A program made the position numbers and the translations under genes. The notes under the pieces are model-generated. The model had not been told where the DNA came from and made no database searches. It saw only the letters and a list, made by a program, of their open reading frames with translations. Shown here piece by piece: positions 26,329-34,789 of a stretch of DNA of 64,000 nt; position 1 is the first letter of the stretch; the number at the start of each line of letters is the position of its first letter. Origin of the DNA: UBA2166 sp964463965. Lineage in GTDB: Bacteria; Nitrospirota; Nitrospiria; Nitrospirales; UBA2166. Location of the stretch: contig CAYXED010000003.1 of the NCBI GenBank assembly GCA_964463965.1, positions 124,001 to 188,000 of the forward strand. The letters run 5' to 3'.

Positions 26329-26788
26329 TTAAATCCTCAATGTCTGTATCTGTAGGTTGGGGGGGGGGTGGTGTAAATGAAAGAAATGTGTGTAGCTGTG
26401 TCGTAATATCAGAATCAATGGTGTCATAGGTAACAGAGACAGTAGCTTCGTATAGAGAAGAAGGAGGTATGTTGAGTGTTTCCTCAGTAATTTCTTCCAT
26501 ATGAGGTAGATTGGTGCCATGGGTAATGGGTATAACGGTGCGCTCCCACACAAACCCATTAGGAGCATCCCCAGATTCTAATTCCATGGGAGGTGTTGTC
26601 ATTAGGGTCAGTTCTTCAAGCTTTTGTTGGGCAATAAAGATTGCTTGTGCATGATCTTTAGCCTTTTTTACTGTGCGTAGTGTGCCGGAAAACAATTGGA
26701 ATAGAATTGGTAAAGCAATCCCGAGAATCATTACGGCAATAAGGACTTCAAGTAAAGTAAATCCACGGGTTGATTGGGCATGATGCAT
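26309..26788 (-). CDS. gspI: T2SS minor pseudopilin GspI
   Basis: A 159-residue minor pseudopilin. The leader 'STRGFTLLEVLIAVMILGIALPILFQLFSG' has Gly-1 and Glu+5; 'HAQAIFIAQQKLEEL' is typical of the helix and following segment of GspI. It is thought to nucleate the tip complex with J and K. The start is ATG 26788, 4 nt after the gspH stop. The open frame reaches upstream to 26884, but that extension lies inside gspH and would precede the prepilin leader by about 38 residues. It overlaps gspJ by 20 nt. Confidence 0.92.
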   Translation of the reverse strand: MHHAQSTRGFTLLEVLIAVMILGIALPILFQLFSGTLRTVKKAKDHAQAIFIAQQKLEELTLMTTPPMELESGDAPNGFVWERTVIPITHGTNLPHMEEITEETLNIPPSSLYEATVSVTYDTIDSDITTQLHTFLSFTPPPPQPTDTDIEDLNETPMP

Positions 26789-26792
26789 CGTA

Positions 26793-27293
26793 CTAGTGTG
26801 TAAGAGGTTTAGAGGTGAAAAGGCCCGTAAGAATGTTAAGTTTGATCTCAATTGAATCTTTTTTGCTGGGGCTATGCATCTCAATCGTGCCTCCGCTTGA
26901 GCTGCCGTTTGGGTGAAATATTAAAGCACTGATGCCTCTGGTCTCTGAGCGTTTTTGTATAACTACGCGCAGAGTGTTTGTATTTGAAAGGTATGTTTGT
27001 GTTGCATCTTTCGTTGGGTTTTCTCGTTTTTTTTTATATGGATCAACCCATACAGTGAGGTTGTCATGGTCAATATAGGTTCCGTAGGGGATTTTTTGTG
27101 TTATTGCTTGGCTTCGTGTCAGTGTAAGCATGGTCGTAACTGAACGTACGTCTTTTCGAAACTGCGCACGTTCAATGCTGTGAGAAATTGTTGGCGCCGC
27201 AAGGGCAAGCGAAACAGAAATTAAAACTAGAACAACAATTAACTCTACAAGTGTAAAACCACAATGCCTTTTAGCTACCACTTGCCCCCGCAC
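26793..27293 (-). CDS. gspH: T2SS minor pseudopilin GspH
   Basis: A 166-residue pseudopilin-like protein. The leader 'RHCGFTLVELIVVLVLISVSLALAAP' has Gly-1, Phe+1 and Glu+5, and 'VRSVTTMLTLTRSQAITQKIPYGTYIDHDN' matches GspH/FimT. It probably links the tip complex to the GspG shaft. The start is a GTG, either 27293 or, four codons later, 27281; the latter has GGGGGC just before it and gives a shorter overlap with gspG. It sits between gspG and gspI. Confidence 0.9.
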   Translation of the reverse strand: MRGQVVAKRHCGFTLVELIVVLVLISVSLALAAPTISHSIERAQFRKDVRSVTTMLTLTRSQAITQKIPYGTYIDHDNLTVWVDPYKKKRENPTKDATQTYLSNTNTLRVVIQKRSETRGISALIFHPNGSSSGGTIEMHSPSKKDSIEIKLNILTGLFTSKPLTH

Positions 27294-27711
27294 CCCAATT
27301 CACAATATCCACATTTTCTCCTTCTCCTCCAGGTGTTCCATCCGCTCCGTTTGAACTGAGGTCATAGTCACCGTGCTCTCCAGGCGAAGAATATTCATAA
27401 GGACGAGTCCAAGGATCTAATGGGACAGATTTTGGTAGATAGGGGCCAGACCATTTTTCTACGCCAGATGGTTCATCACGTAGAGCATCTAGGCCTTCAG
27501 CTGAGTCTGGATAGCGACCTACATCAAGGCGAAACATATCCAGGGCGGTTCCAAGCATTTCAATTTGGGCTTGGGCGGCTTTGGTTTTTGAAGTTCCAAC
27601 CTTTCCAAATAGACGTGGACCAACTAATGCGGCAAGCAGTCCAATGATTATCATTACGACTAGCAGTTCTATTAGGGTAAAACCTTTATATTTTTTTCTT
27701 CGTCTCAACAT
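27271..27711 (-). CDS. gspG: T2SS major pseudopilin GspG
   Basis: A 146-residue major pseudopilin, the shaft subunit. The leader 'KKYKGFTLIELLVVMIIIGLLAALVGP' is followed by family motifs 'QIEMLGTALDMFRLDVGRYP', 'GLDALRDEPSG', 'GPYLPKSVPLDPW' and 'GDYDLSSNGADGTPGGEGENVDI'. The acidic C-terminal loop matches the calcium-binding loop of GspG. It lies 11 nt after gspF. Confidence 0.97.
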   Translation of the reverse strand: MLRRRKKYKGFTLIELLVVMIIIGLLAALVGPRLFGKVGTSKTKAAQAQIEMLGTALDMFRLDVGRYPDSAEGLDALRDEPSGVEKWSGPYLPKSVPLDPWTRPYEYSSPGEHGDYDLSSNGADGTPGGEGENVDIVNWGAGASGS

Positions 27712-27722
27712 GTAGTAGCCCT

Positions 27723-28943
27723 CTAGAGTGGAAGCTCGTTAATGCTAATAATTGCGATGAGCATTGAGATAACTATTCCTCCAATCAAAACAGCTAGTCC
27801 CAGTATAAGTATTGGACCTAGAATTGCTGTCAAACGCTTTATTGCAACGCGGACTTGCCTGTCGTATGTGTCTGCTACTGTGATTAACATCTCATCAAGA
27901 CGCCCAGTTTCATCTCCAACTATGGTCATTTGGGTTGCAAGCGTTGGAAATACTTCTACTTGAGTTAATGCAGTCCCAATGCCAACACCTCCTTTAAGCT
28001 TTTGTCTAGCGGCATCAACCGCCTGTTCAAATACACGGTTTTCTAATGTTTCTTTGACAATCTCCATGGCATGGAGAATAGGGACTCCATTCTGTAGAAG
28101 AGTTCCAAGCGTTCTTGCAAGTCCCGCGACTTCAGCTTTTTGAAGTGCGGGTCCGAGGAGAGGTGTCCTTAGTTTCAGGTGGTCCCAAACCATTGCTCCT
28201 GTGGGAGTGAGGGTGTAGATTTTCCACATTGCAAGTGTTAGAAAAATGCCTCCAAGAAACACCCACCAGTATTCTGTAAGTATTGTGCTTAAGGTTAAAA
28301 GCCATTGCATGGGTAATGGAAGTGCAACAGATGCGTCTTCAAATATTCCAGCAAATTGAGGGATCACAAAAGTAAACACGACAATTAGAGAGCCCCCGCT
28401 AAAGAGTAACAGAAATGCAGGATATGCCATTGCGGAACTTAGGTCGTCTCTTAGGTCTTGTGCGCGTTCTAAAAACTCTGAAATCCGTCTTAAAACTTCT
28501 GCCATAACCCCTCCTGCTTCTCCCGCACGGACAAGGTTTACGTACAGCCTGGAGAAAATTTCGGGGTATTTGGCGAGTGCATCTCCCAGAGAAGTTCCTC
28601 CTTGAACATCTGAGAGGACCTGTGTAGTTACTTTACGTAGGTTTTCACTTGGTGTGAGGTCTGAAAGGATCTTAAGGCTACGATCGAGTGGAAGCCCTGC
28701 TTCCAACAAAGTGGATAGTTCTTGTGTTAGCGTCAAAACTTCTCTCTTGGATATGCGTGTGAGGAATGAAGGAAGAGATAGTTTTACTGGCTGTGACTCA
28801 GCTGTTGCGTCTGAAGTAATTCGAATTGGGATATAGCCATCTGCTTGGAGTTTTGCAACCACAACCTGCTCTTCACGAGCCTCCATCGTGCCTTCAGTAA
28901 CGGCGCCGGTTGTATCAGCTGCACGGTAGGTAAATATAGGCAA
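27723..28943 (-). CDS. gspF: T2SS inner-membrane platform protein GspF
   Basis: A 406-residue polytopic platform protein. It has two repeated T2SSF domains: 'LTQELSTLLEAGLPLDRSLKIL' with 'GGTSLGDALAKYPEIFS', and 'LARTLGTLLQNGVPILHAMEIV' with 'GGVGIGTALTQVEVFPTLATQM'. Membrane segments lie near residues 170-195, 220-240 and 375-400. It couples GspE to pseudopilus assembly. It is the first gene of the T2SS operon. The start is TTG at 28943, supported by AAGGAGAGG (minus strand) at optimal spacing. It opens with 'PIFTYRAADTTGA', the standard GspF N-terminus. Confidence 0.96.
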   Translation of the reverse strand: MPIFTYRAADTTGAVTEGTMEAREEQVVVAKLQADGYIPIRITSDATAESQPVKLSLPSFLTRISKREVLTLTQELSTLLEAGLPLDRSLKILSDLTPSENLRKVTTQVLSDVQGGTSLGDALAKYPEIFSRLYVNLVRAGEAGGVMAEVLRRISEFLERAQDLRDDLSSAMAYPAFLLLFSGGSLIVVFTFVIPQFAGIFEDASVALPLPMQWLLTLSTILTEYWWVFLGGIFLTLAMWKIYTLTPTGAMVWDHLKLRTPLLGPALQKAEVAGLARTLGTLLQNGVPILHAMEIVKETLENRVFEQAVDAARQKLKGGVGIGTALTQVEVFPTLATQMTIVGDETGRLDEMLITVADTYDRQVRVAIKRLTAILGPILILGLAVLIGGIVISMLIAIISINELPL

Positions 28944-29264
28944 TGGCCTCTCCTTGGTTACTCGACCAGGCTGTTAAAATAATTGGATACTATACCATAC
29001 CCAAGCCATTGATAAAATTCATGAAATTACCCATCTGTAATGGTTGTTTTTTAGTGGGTTGCCTGTGATTGAAATAATTGAAATATTAGAAGGGTAAATT
29101 TGACTTAAACTATGAGTGGATCGTAGAGACTTTTAGATTATGTGGGGTTTTGTGGATGTTTCAGTAGATTATAGTATGTTGCTCTTGGAGTATGTTATTA
29201 CTGATTAAGCACATGTTACTTCAAGGTGTATATTGTTAGAGGGCTTAGGAAAAAAGGAAACATC
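28944..29264. other. Divergent intergenic region between T2SS operon and Lnb-domain gene
   Basis: About 320 nt without a supportable gene. It must carry the promoter of the T2SS operon (minus strand) and that of the following plus-strand gene. I see only weak -10-like boxes (for example TATAGT at 29170-29175, plus strand) and no convincing -35 partner, long repeat or terminator. Confidence 0.5.
28947..28955 (-). promoter_or_regulatory. Ribosome-binding site supporting the TTG start of gspF
   Basis: On the minus strand AAGGAGAGG lies just upstream of TTG 28943, with the AAGGAG core 6 nt away. No ATG or GTG gives the standard GspF N-terminus, so this site decides the start. Confidence 0.75.
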
Positions 29265-30551
29265 ATGTTGAGAGCTTCTATGGGCGTAATATGTTTTTCC
29301 CTCAGGTGGGGGCTTGTCATTGGGGTCTTTGCTGTGACAATCAGCTCGATGGAGGCACATGCTAGCCTTACCGAGACCAAGGGAAAGATTGCCATTGCTC
29401 TTGTAACTTTTGGCCCAGGAGAAGAACCATGGCAGCGTTTTGGCCATAATGCATTATGGGTTCGTGATTTGGGTAGTGGCATTAATACGCTCTATAACTA
29501 TGGAAGATTTAGTTTTGAGGAGAAAAACTTTATTTTTCGATTTATTCAAGGACGAATGCGCTATTGGTTAGAAAAACAGGATCCCGAGTTGACATTTTCA
29601 GCATATAAGATAATGGGTAGGGCAGTCTATGTGCAAGAACTTCGTTTGACTAACGAACAGCAAGTTCGCCTAAGAAATTTTTTAGAATGGAATAGTCATC
29701 CTGACAATTCATTTTACGACTACAATTATTATACTGATAATTGTTCTACACGTTTACGTGATGCTGTAGACCAAGTTTTAGGTGGGAAGATTTTTGAGCA
29801 AACTCACGATATTCAAGCATCCACGTCTTTTAGGTTTCATACCCAGAGTCTCACGAGTCAAACCCCATGGCTTTACACTGGGCTTTTGCTTGCGCTTGGA
29901 AGTCCAGTTGATAAGGCGATATCGGTTTGGGAAGACATGTTTATTCCCATGCGATTACGTGAGCATATTAGGACAATCATGGTTTTAGACAAAGAAGGCA
30001 GTCTCGTTTCTCTAGTAAACAGTGAAAAGACCTTATTCGCAAGTAAAGCTGTATTTCAAGAAGCTAGTATTTACACAAAATTTCATACATACCTTTTATT
30101 TGGATTACTATTAGGGGGAGTATTTGTATGGCTTGGAATGCTTTCTTCGGAGAGGCCTCTCGTTAAGTTTTCTGGTGTTGCCGTGATTATGTGTTGGTTG
30201 CTAGTTATTGGTATTGGGGGAAGTATTCTTTCCGCACTGTGGATTTTTACAGATCATCTCTATTCTTTTTACAATGAAAATTTATTTTTCCTTACACCTC
30301 TTGCCTTGCCTCTTGCTCTTCTGTTTTTGGTTACGCTTTACAGCAAAAAAAATATGGCATATTTATCGTTTATTTTGTGTTGTGTAATGGTAGGGTTAAG
30401 TCTTATTGGTTTTTTGATTCAGGTTTTTCCTAATTTTGATCAAGTCAATGCGTCAATCGTTGCGTGCTTTCTTCCAGCAAATTTAGGCGTGTGTTTTGCT
30501 GTGTTCAGGAAAATATCGCCTTTTCTCAGGAATTCTATAGAAAAAACCTGA
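29265..30551 (+). CDS. Membrane protein with Lnb N-terminal periplasmic domain (DUF4105)
   Basis: A protein of 428 residues from ATG 29265, with AAAAGGAA 5 nt upstream; an in-frame TTG at 29226 is rejected. A signal or anchor segment (about 12-32) is followed by the DUF4105/Lnb domain (about 40-210) with 'RFGHNALWVRD', 'NYGRFSFEEKNFIFRFIQGRMRYWL' and 'YNYYTDNCSTRLRDAVDQ'. The DNCSTRLRD motif holds the nucleophilic Cys seen in Lnb. The C-terminal half has about five membrane segments. Enterococcal Lnb moves an acyl chain within lipoproteins; many Gram-negatives carry related domains of uncertain function. An acyl-transfer role at the periplasmic face is an inference. Confidence 0.82.
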   Translation: MLRASMGVICFSLRWGLVIGVFAVTISSMEAHASLTETKGKIAIALVTFGPGEEPWQRFGHNALWVRDLGSGINTLYNYGRFSFEEKNFIFRFIQGRMRYWLEKQDPELTFSAYKIMGRAVYVQELRLTNEQQVRLRNFLEWNSHPDNSFYDYNYYTDNCSTRLRDAVDQVLGGKIFEQTHDIQASTSFRFHTQSLTSQTPWLYTGLLLALGSPVDKAISVWEDMFIPMRLREHIRTIMVLDKEGSLVSLVNSEKTLFASKAVFQEASIYTKFHTYLLFGLLLGGVFVWLGMLSSERPLVKFSGVAVIMCWLLVIGIGGSILSALWIFTDHLYSFYNENLFFLTPLALPLALLFLVTLYSKKNMAYLSFILCCVMVGLSLIGFLIQVFPNFDQVNASIVACFLPANLGVCFAVFRKISPFLRNSIEKT

Positions 30552-30786
30552 TGTGGCAAGACTTTACTTAAGCTTTCTCCAGGTTTCTTTTGCTTCTATA
30601 TCACGACGCCTTTACAATACGCGTGTTTTTATAGAGGAGGGCTATCCTTTCTCGGAGGACAGTTGCACCATTGTTGTCCATTAACAATTTACTGCAGTTT
30701 TAAATTTTGTTCTGGCATTTCTAGTATGCAATAGATCTTTACTATTATGGTTTGAGATCTTGTATTTTTTTCGCACGAGAGCGTCT

Positions 30787-31722
30787 ATGTCAATTATTTT
30801 TTTTGTGATATTCTTTGCTTTATTCTCTTCCCAGGTAGGGTTTGCGCAAGAACGGATAGATGCCAGAGATCGTATTGCAGCAATAGTAAACGATGATGTG
30901 ATAACCCTTTCAGAACTTCAAGACCAAATAGATACTGTTATGCCACAACTCAATATGGAATTTACGGGGGAAGACCTCAATCGACAGGCCGACCAACTTA
31001 AATATAAATTGTTAGTAGCAATGATTGAACAGAAGCTTCAGCTTCAGCAGGCCGCAGAAATGCGTTTGTCGGTTAGTAACCGAGAGGTTGATTCAAGTGT
31101 ACAGGAAAGAAGGATGAGACAAGGTGAAGCTTCTGATGCTCCTCCTACAGCTAAAGAGAGAAAAGCAGCGCGGGACCAACTTTTGCTGATGAGGGTATAT
31201 CAGCAAAAAATTCGTAGTACATTGCTTGTTCCTGAGGAAAATCTTCGTGAATACTATAAAAGTCACCCAGAAGAATTTTCAATTGCGGCCGAAGTAGCTA
31301 TTAGCCAGATTATGTTAAGTATTAATGCTTCAGGCAGCCTTGAGAAAGCGAAGGCGAGATCTGACCATGTGATGAAGGAAATTGATAAAGGACGTTCGTT
31401 CGAAGAGCTTGCTAAAGACTACTCTGATGGAGCCGAGGCTAAAAAGGGGGGCAGTTTGGGTGTGATGACTCGAGGGACGCTTTTGCCAAAACTCGAAGAA
31501 ATTATTGACCGTCTCAGTACTGGAGAAATTGGGCCTCCTGTAGAGTCTTCCGCTGGGTTTCACATTATCCGTGTAGATGAGAAAAAACCTCAAGAGCGGC
31601 GGTCGTTTGAGGAAGTTAAAGGTGACATAGAAAACAAATTATTGCGGGAACAATCACAGCAGATTTACCAGGAATGGCTTAACGAATTGAAAGAGAATGC
31701 ATTTATTGAAATACTTTTGTAG
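30787..31722 (+). CDS. SurA-like periplasmic peptidyl-prolyl isomerase
   Basis: A protein of 311 residues from ATG 30787, with CGAGAG upstream; the frame also has a TTG at 30760. A signal peptide (about 1-20, ending 'VGFAQ') precedes a SurA N-terminal helical domain ('DRIAAIVNDDVITLSELQDQI', 'LVAMIEQKLQLQQAAE'), one parvulin domain (about 165-270: 'EVAISQIMLSI', 'FEELAKDYSDGAEAKKGGSLGVM', 'GFHIIRVDEKK') and a C-terminal helix. SurA chaperones outer-membrane proteins. Classical SurA has two parvulin domains and this has one, so it is the shorter type common outside Gammaproteobacteria. It stands 235 nt after the Lnb-domain gene, so probably has its own promoter. Confidence 0.88.
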   Translation: MSIIFFVIFFALFSSQVGFAQERIDARDRIAAIVNDDVITLSELQDQIDTVMPQLNMEFTGEDLNRQADQLKYKLLVAMIEQKLQLQQAAEMRLSVSNREVDSSVQERRMRQGEASDAPPTAKERKAARDQLLLMRVYQQKIRSTLLVPEENLREYYKSHPEEFSIAAEVAISQIMLSINASGSLEKAKARSDHVMKEIDKGRSFEELAKDYSDGAEAKKGGSLGVMTRGTLLPKLEEIIDRLSTGEIGPPVESSAGFHIIRVDEKKPQERRSFEEVKGDIENKLLREQSQQIYQEWLNELKENAFIEILL

Positions 31723-31776
31723 TACTCAGCAGCTAGTAGCTATCAACCAGTAATTATTTCTATATACGAGGGGACT

Positions 31777-32109
31777 ATGGCGTACTTGTATTTATTTTTT
31801 GCAATTGTAACGGAGGTAATTGGAACAACCGCTTTAAAGTCTTCTGAAGGGTTTACAAAGCTGTTTCCCTCTATGACGATTGTTGTAGGCTACAGTGCTT
31901 CGTTTTACTTTCTAAGCTTAGTCCTGAAAATTATTCCCGTTGGTATTGCGTATGCAATATGGTCAGGTGTGGGGATTGTGTTGATCACGATAGTTGGAGG
32001 AGTAATGTTTCGACAAGTGCCAGATTTTCCAGCTATTATTGGGATAACTTTAATTCTTGCTGGTGTTGTTGTTATACATGTGTTCTCGAATACGCTTGGA
32101 GCTACTTAA
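31777..32109 (+). CDS. Small multidrug resistance (SMR) family transporter, EmrE-like
   Basis: A 110-residue protein with four membrane helices filling the sequence. The essential membrane glutamate is Glu13 in 'AIVTEVIGTTALKSS'; 'IPVGIAYAIWSGVGIVLIT' and 'LILAGVVVIHVFS' are EmrE-type motifs. It works as an antiparallel dimer exchanging protons for hydrophobic cations. The 'YAIWSGVG' signature favours EmrE-type drug export over SugE/Gdx guanidinium export. Upstream GAGGGG is a good ribosome site. Confidence 0.94.
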   Translation: MAYLYLFFAIVTEVIGTTALKSSEGFTKLFPSMTIVVGYSASFYFLSLVLKIIPVGIAYAIWSGVGIVLITIVGGVMFRQVPDFPAIIGITLILAGVVVIHVFSNTLGAT

Positions 32110-32208
32110 CAAAAAAACAAAGTGTGTATAGTAGGACGCAAACATAATATTTGGCTGGGATATAAGTTGTATAAATGTTGTTAGATTTCAATCCATAGAG
32201 GAGTAATC

Positions 32209-32913
32209 ATGAGCACATACTTGGCATCATTGGCGCTTAGGCTCCTTGGAGTTTGTGGAGTCGCACTCTTGAGTAGTTGTGCTGCGACAAGTCTGTCAAC
32301 AATTGATGGTACGCCCTTTCCAGGTGATGGGACTAAAGGAAAGGCATTTTTTCTTCAACAGCCAGCACATTTGTTCAAGAATGGGTTTCAAGATGGAAAA
32401 CTCGCGCTTGTAAATATTATTGATATTACAAGTGAGTTTGGAATTTCTAAAATTAAGTATGGACTTGTTTTGCTATCACACCCTCCAGGGTCTCCTATTC
32501 CGAATCCGGATGTTGGTGCCCATGTTCATGTGGGGGACTTCAGGCCAACTTTAGGTAGTATGCCTGTAGATCATAGTGGCTGGTCGCATTATGTTCGTGT
32601 GCAAAACTTTTCAGACGATCCAACCACTCTTCTTGATGTCTTTGTTGCATGTGAGCCAAAACCAAACCCGAGTACTCAATTTTCTGGTGTCGAGAAGATG
32701 GGGGTAAGTTTTAGTAACCCTTATACATGTAATCCAGATCCGAATGAAGTATATGGAAAACTTTGGGGAACTTCAGTGCACAGTTACGGGGAGCTTCTTT
32801 CCGAACAAAACTTAGTGCCGCGTTCCGCATTAAAATTACAACATCTTAGAAATATTTTAGAGAGATTTAATGCTACAGTTATTGATGAGATAAAACGGCA
32901 GACGAAAAAGTAG
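32209..32913 (+). CDS. Predicted lipoprotein of unknown function
   Basis: A 234-residue protein with a lipoprotein signal: hydrophobic about 10-22, lipobox 'LLSSC' at about residues 20-24 and Ala at +2, suggesting outer-membrane sorting. The mature part carries a beta-rich region with 'YGLVLLSHPPGSPIPNPDVGAHVHVGDF' and 'GWSHYVRVQNFSDDPTTLLDVFVACEP', which reads like an immunoglobulin-like fold, and a charged C-terminal helix. I do not recognise the family. Ribosome site GAGGAG lies upstream of ATG 32209. It is convergent with the ppx-like gene. Confidence 0.75.
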   Translation: MSTYLASLALRLLGVCGVALLSSCAATSLSTIDGTPFPGDGTKGKAFFLQQPAHLFKNGFQDGKLALVNIIDITSEFGISKIKYGLVLLSHPPGSPIPNPDVGAHVHVGDFRPTLGSMPVDHSGWSHYVRVQNFSDDPTTLLDVFVACEPKPNPSTQFSGVEKMGVSFSNPYTCNPDPNEVYGKLWGTSVHSYGELLSEQNLVPRSALKLQHLRNILERFNATVIDEIKRQTKK

Positions 32914-32937
32914 TTGGGAATTTTTTAGTAGTAGCTG

Positions 32938-33939
32938 TCAGGGGGACTTAAATAATTCTAAGGTAGGCTGTTCTCCTTGAGTTTTACTGACTCTCTCAAT
33001 AATTATACCTTCTCTCAACCCGTATTCACTAACTCTTATAGTTTTAAACCCAAGTGTTTCCATTATTAGTTCGAGTAGTACAATGCCAGCAACGATTACA
33101 TCAGCTCGGCCGCGTTCTATTCCCGTTATTTTTTGGCACTCCTCATGGGTTTTATATATACACTTCTCTTTAATTTGCTTGATAGCTTCTAGGGATAGCA
33201 AGTGTCCATGGATTCTTTGCGGGTCGTAATCTTTCATTTCTTGATTAACTGCTGCCAAGGTTGTAATAGTCCCCGCAGTTCCAATCAATGTAGATTCATT
33301 CAAGTGGCTAAATTTGGTGCTGAGGGGTTTTAGGCGTCTAAATATATAATCTTGTGCCTTTCTGATTGTTTGTTTGCTAGGAGGATTTGAGGAGAAAAAT
33401 TTTTCCGTTAACCGAACTACGCCAAGGTTTATAGAAACAACCATATCGGGTAGCATATTCTTCGATATGATGAATTCCGTGCTTCCTCCCCCAATGTCTA
33501 TTGCATGAATGTCTCTGCTGGACTTTGGTAGGCCTGCATTTATACCAATGAGTGTTTGACGGGCTTCCTCTTCACCTGACAATACTTCAATATCAAGTCC
33601 AACATCATTTTTGACTCGTTTAAGAAAGTAAGTTTTATTTTTTGCATCGCGTGTTGAACTTGTTGCGACGGTAACTATATCAGTAACTCCGTATTGCATA
33701 AGGAGTGGTTGCCACTCTTGAAGCTTTTGTATTGTTTGGTCAATAGCAACATTTCCTAATTCTCCAAACTCCTCTAAGCGCTTACCTAAACGGGTAATGC
33801 TTTGCTCAGAATGCACGGCTATATAAAAGTTATTATTGACCTTTCGCGCGATTAAAAGCCTGATTGTATTGGTGCCGATGTCTATCCCGGCAATGTATTC
33901 GGAGGGAATGGAACTAGAAGATTGTTGCAACGAGGTCAT
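32938..33939 (-). CDS. Exopolyphosphatase / pppGpp phosphohydrolase (Ppx/GppA family)
   Basis: A protein of 333 residues from ATG 33939 (the frame opens at 33969). It has the ASKHA phosphatase fold of Ppx/GppA: 'AGIDIGTNTIRLLIA', 'TRLGKRLEEFGELG', 'VATSSTRDAKN', 'GEEEARQTLIGI', 'AIDIGGGSTEFI', 'NLGVVRLTEKF' and 'TAGTITTLAAV'. It lacks the C-terminal HD-like domains of long Ppx proteins, so it is the short form. It hydrolyses polyphosphate and/or pppGpp. The start codon overlaps the CbbQ-like gene by 26 nt, indicating translational coupling. Confidence 0.9.
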   Translation of the reverse strand: MTSLQQSSSSIPSEYIAGIDIGTNTIRLLIARKVNNNFYIAVHSEQSITRLGKRLEEFGELGNVAIDQTIQKLQEWQPLLMQYGVTDIVTVATSSTRDAKNKTYFLKRVKNDVGLDIEVLSGEEEARQTLIGINAGLPKSSRDIHAIDIGGGSTEFIISKNMLPDMVVSINLGVVRLTEKFFSSNPPSKQTIRKAQDYIFRRLKPLSTKFSHLNESTLIGTAGTITTLAAVNQEMKDYDPQRIHGHLLSLEAIKQIKEKCIYKTHEECQKITGIERGRADVIVAGIVLLELIMETLGFKTIRVSEYGLREGIIIERVSKTQGEQPTLELFKSP

Positions 33940-34738
33940 GCATCCCGCGTTGAATCTCAATATCGTCACTCATAGGACGTACAATTGCCGCATCGCAAGC
34001 TTGTTGAGGAGTAATGCCTTGGTGGATGAGGCTTGCTGCATAGATTAATAGTCTTGTGCTCACCCCTTCATCGAGACCATGATGCTTTAGGTTGCGAATT
34101 TTTTCTCCGAGCCGAACGATATTATTTGCCATGGCTGCGTTAATCCCCGTTTCATGTGCGATAATTTCACATTCCAGGTCACGAGGTGGGTAATCAAACT
34201 CGATGCACAAAAATCGCTGTCTAGTGCTTTGCTTCAGGTCTTTAATCGCAGTTTGATAGCCAGGGTTATATGACATTACCAGCATGAAATCATTTGAGGC
34301 TTTGAGAACTACACCTTGTTTTTCAACTGGAAGAATTCGCCTGTCATCTGTCAGGGGGTGAATAAGTACTGTTGTGTCTTTTCTGGCTTCAACTATTTCG
34401 TCCAAGTAGCAGATTCCACCGTGTTTTACGGCTAAGCTTAGCGGACCGTCCATCCATGCTGTTTCATTATCTTTTAGTAGATAGCGCCCTACAAGGTCAG
34501 ATGCAGTAAGGTCTTCATGGCATGCAACGGTTATAAGGGGTCTCCCAAGTTTGTGTGCCATTGATTGCACAAATCGTGATTTTCCGCACCCAGTTGGTCC
34601 TTTGAGTAGCACAGGCATTTGAAGAGTGGCGGCGGTCTCAAATAGACTAATCTCACCAGAACTTTCTGCATAGTAAGGTTCTTTTTTTACTAAGTAGCTA
34701 GTAATTTCGTTATGTAATTTTTCCTGAGATTCAGTCAT
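33914..34738 (-). CDS. MoxR-type AAA+ ATPase, CbbQ/NirQ/NorQ family
   Basis: A 274-residue AAA+ ATPase. Walker A is 'LLKGPTGCGKSRFVQSMA', then 'LITVACHEDLTASDLVGRYLL', Walker B 'GGICYLDEIVEAR', sensor 'MLVMSYNPGYQ', and 'STRQRFLCIEFDYPP' with the arginine finger. These are the signatures of CbbQ, NirQ and NorQ, which remodel Rubisco or nitric oxide/nitrite reductases together with a VWA partner (CbbO/NorD). Neither a VWA partner nor a client enzyme is in the window, so its client is unknown. It is the middle gene of a minus-strand group with an amidotransferase upstream and a Ppx-like gene overlapping downstream. Confidence 0.88.
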   Translation of the reverse strand: MTESQEKLHNEITSYLVKKEPYYAESSGEISLFETAATLQMPVLLKGPTGCGKSRFVQSMAHKLGRPLITVACHEDLTASDLVGRYLLKDNETAWMDGPLSLAVKHGGICYLDEIVEARKDTTVLIHPLTDDRRILPVEKQGVVLKASNDFMLVMSYNPGYQTAIKDLKQSTRQRFLCIEFDYPPRDLECEIIAHETGINAAMANNIVRLGEKIRNLKHHGLDEGVSTRLLIYAASLIHQGITPQQACDAAIVRPMSDDIEIQRGMHDLVATIF

Positions 34739-34789
34739 GCTAAGTTCCGGATTAAAGTTTCAAAATGATGAGTTCTCCAGGTGTACGAT

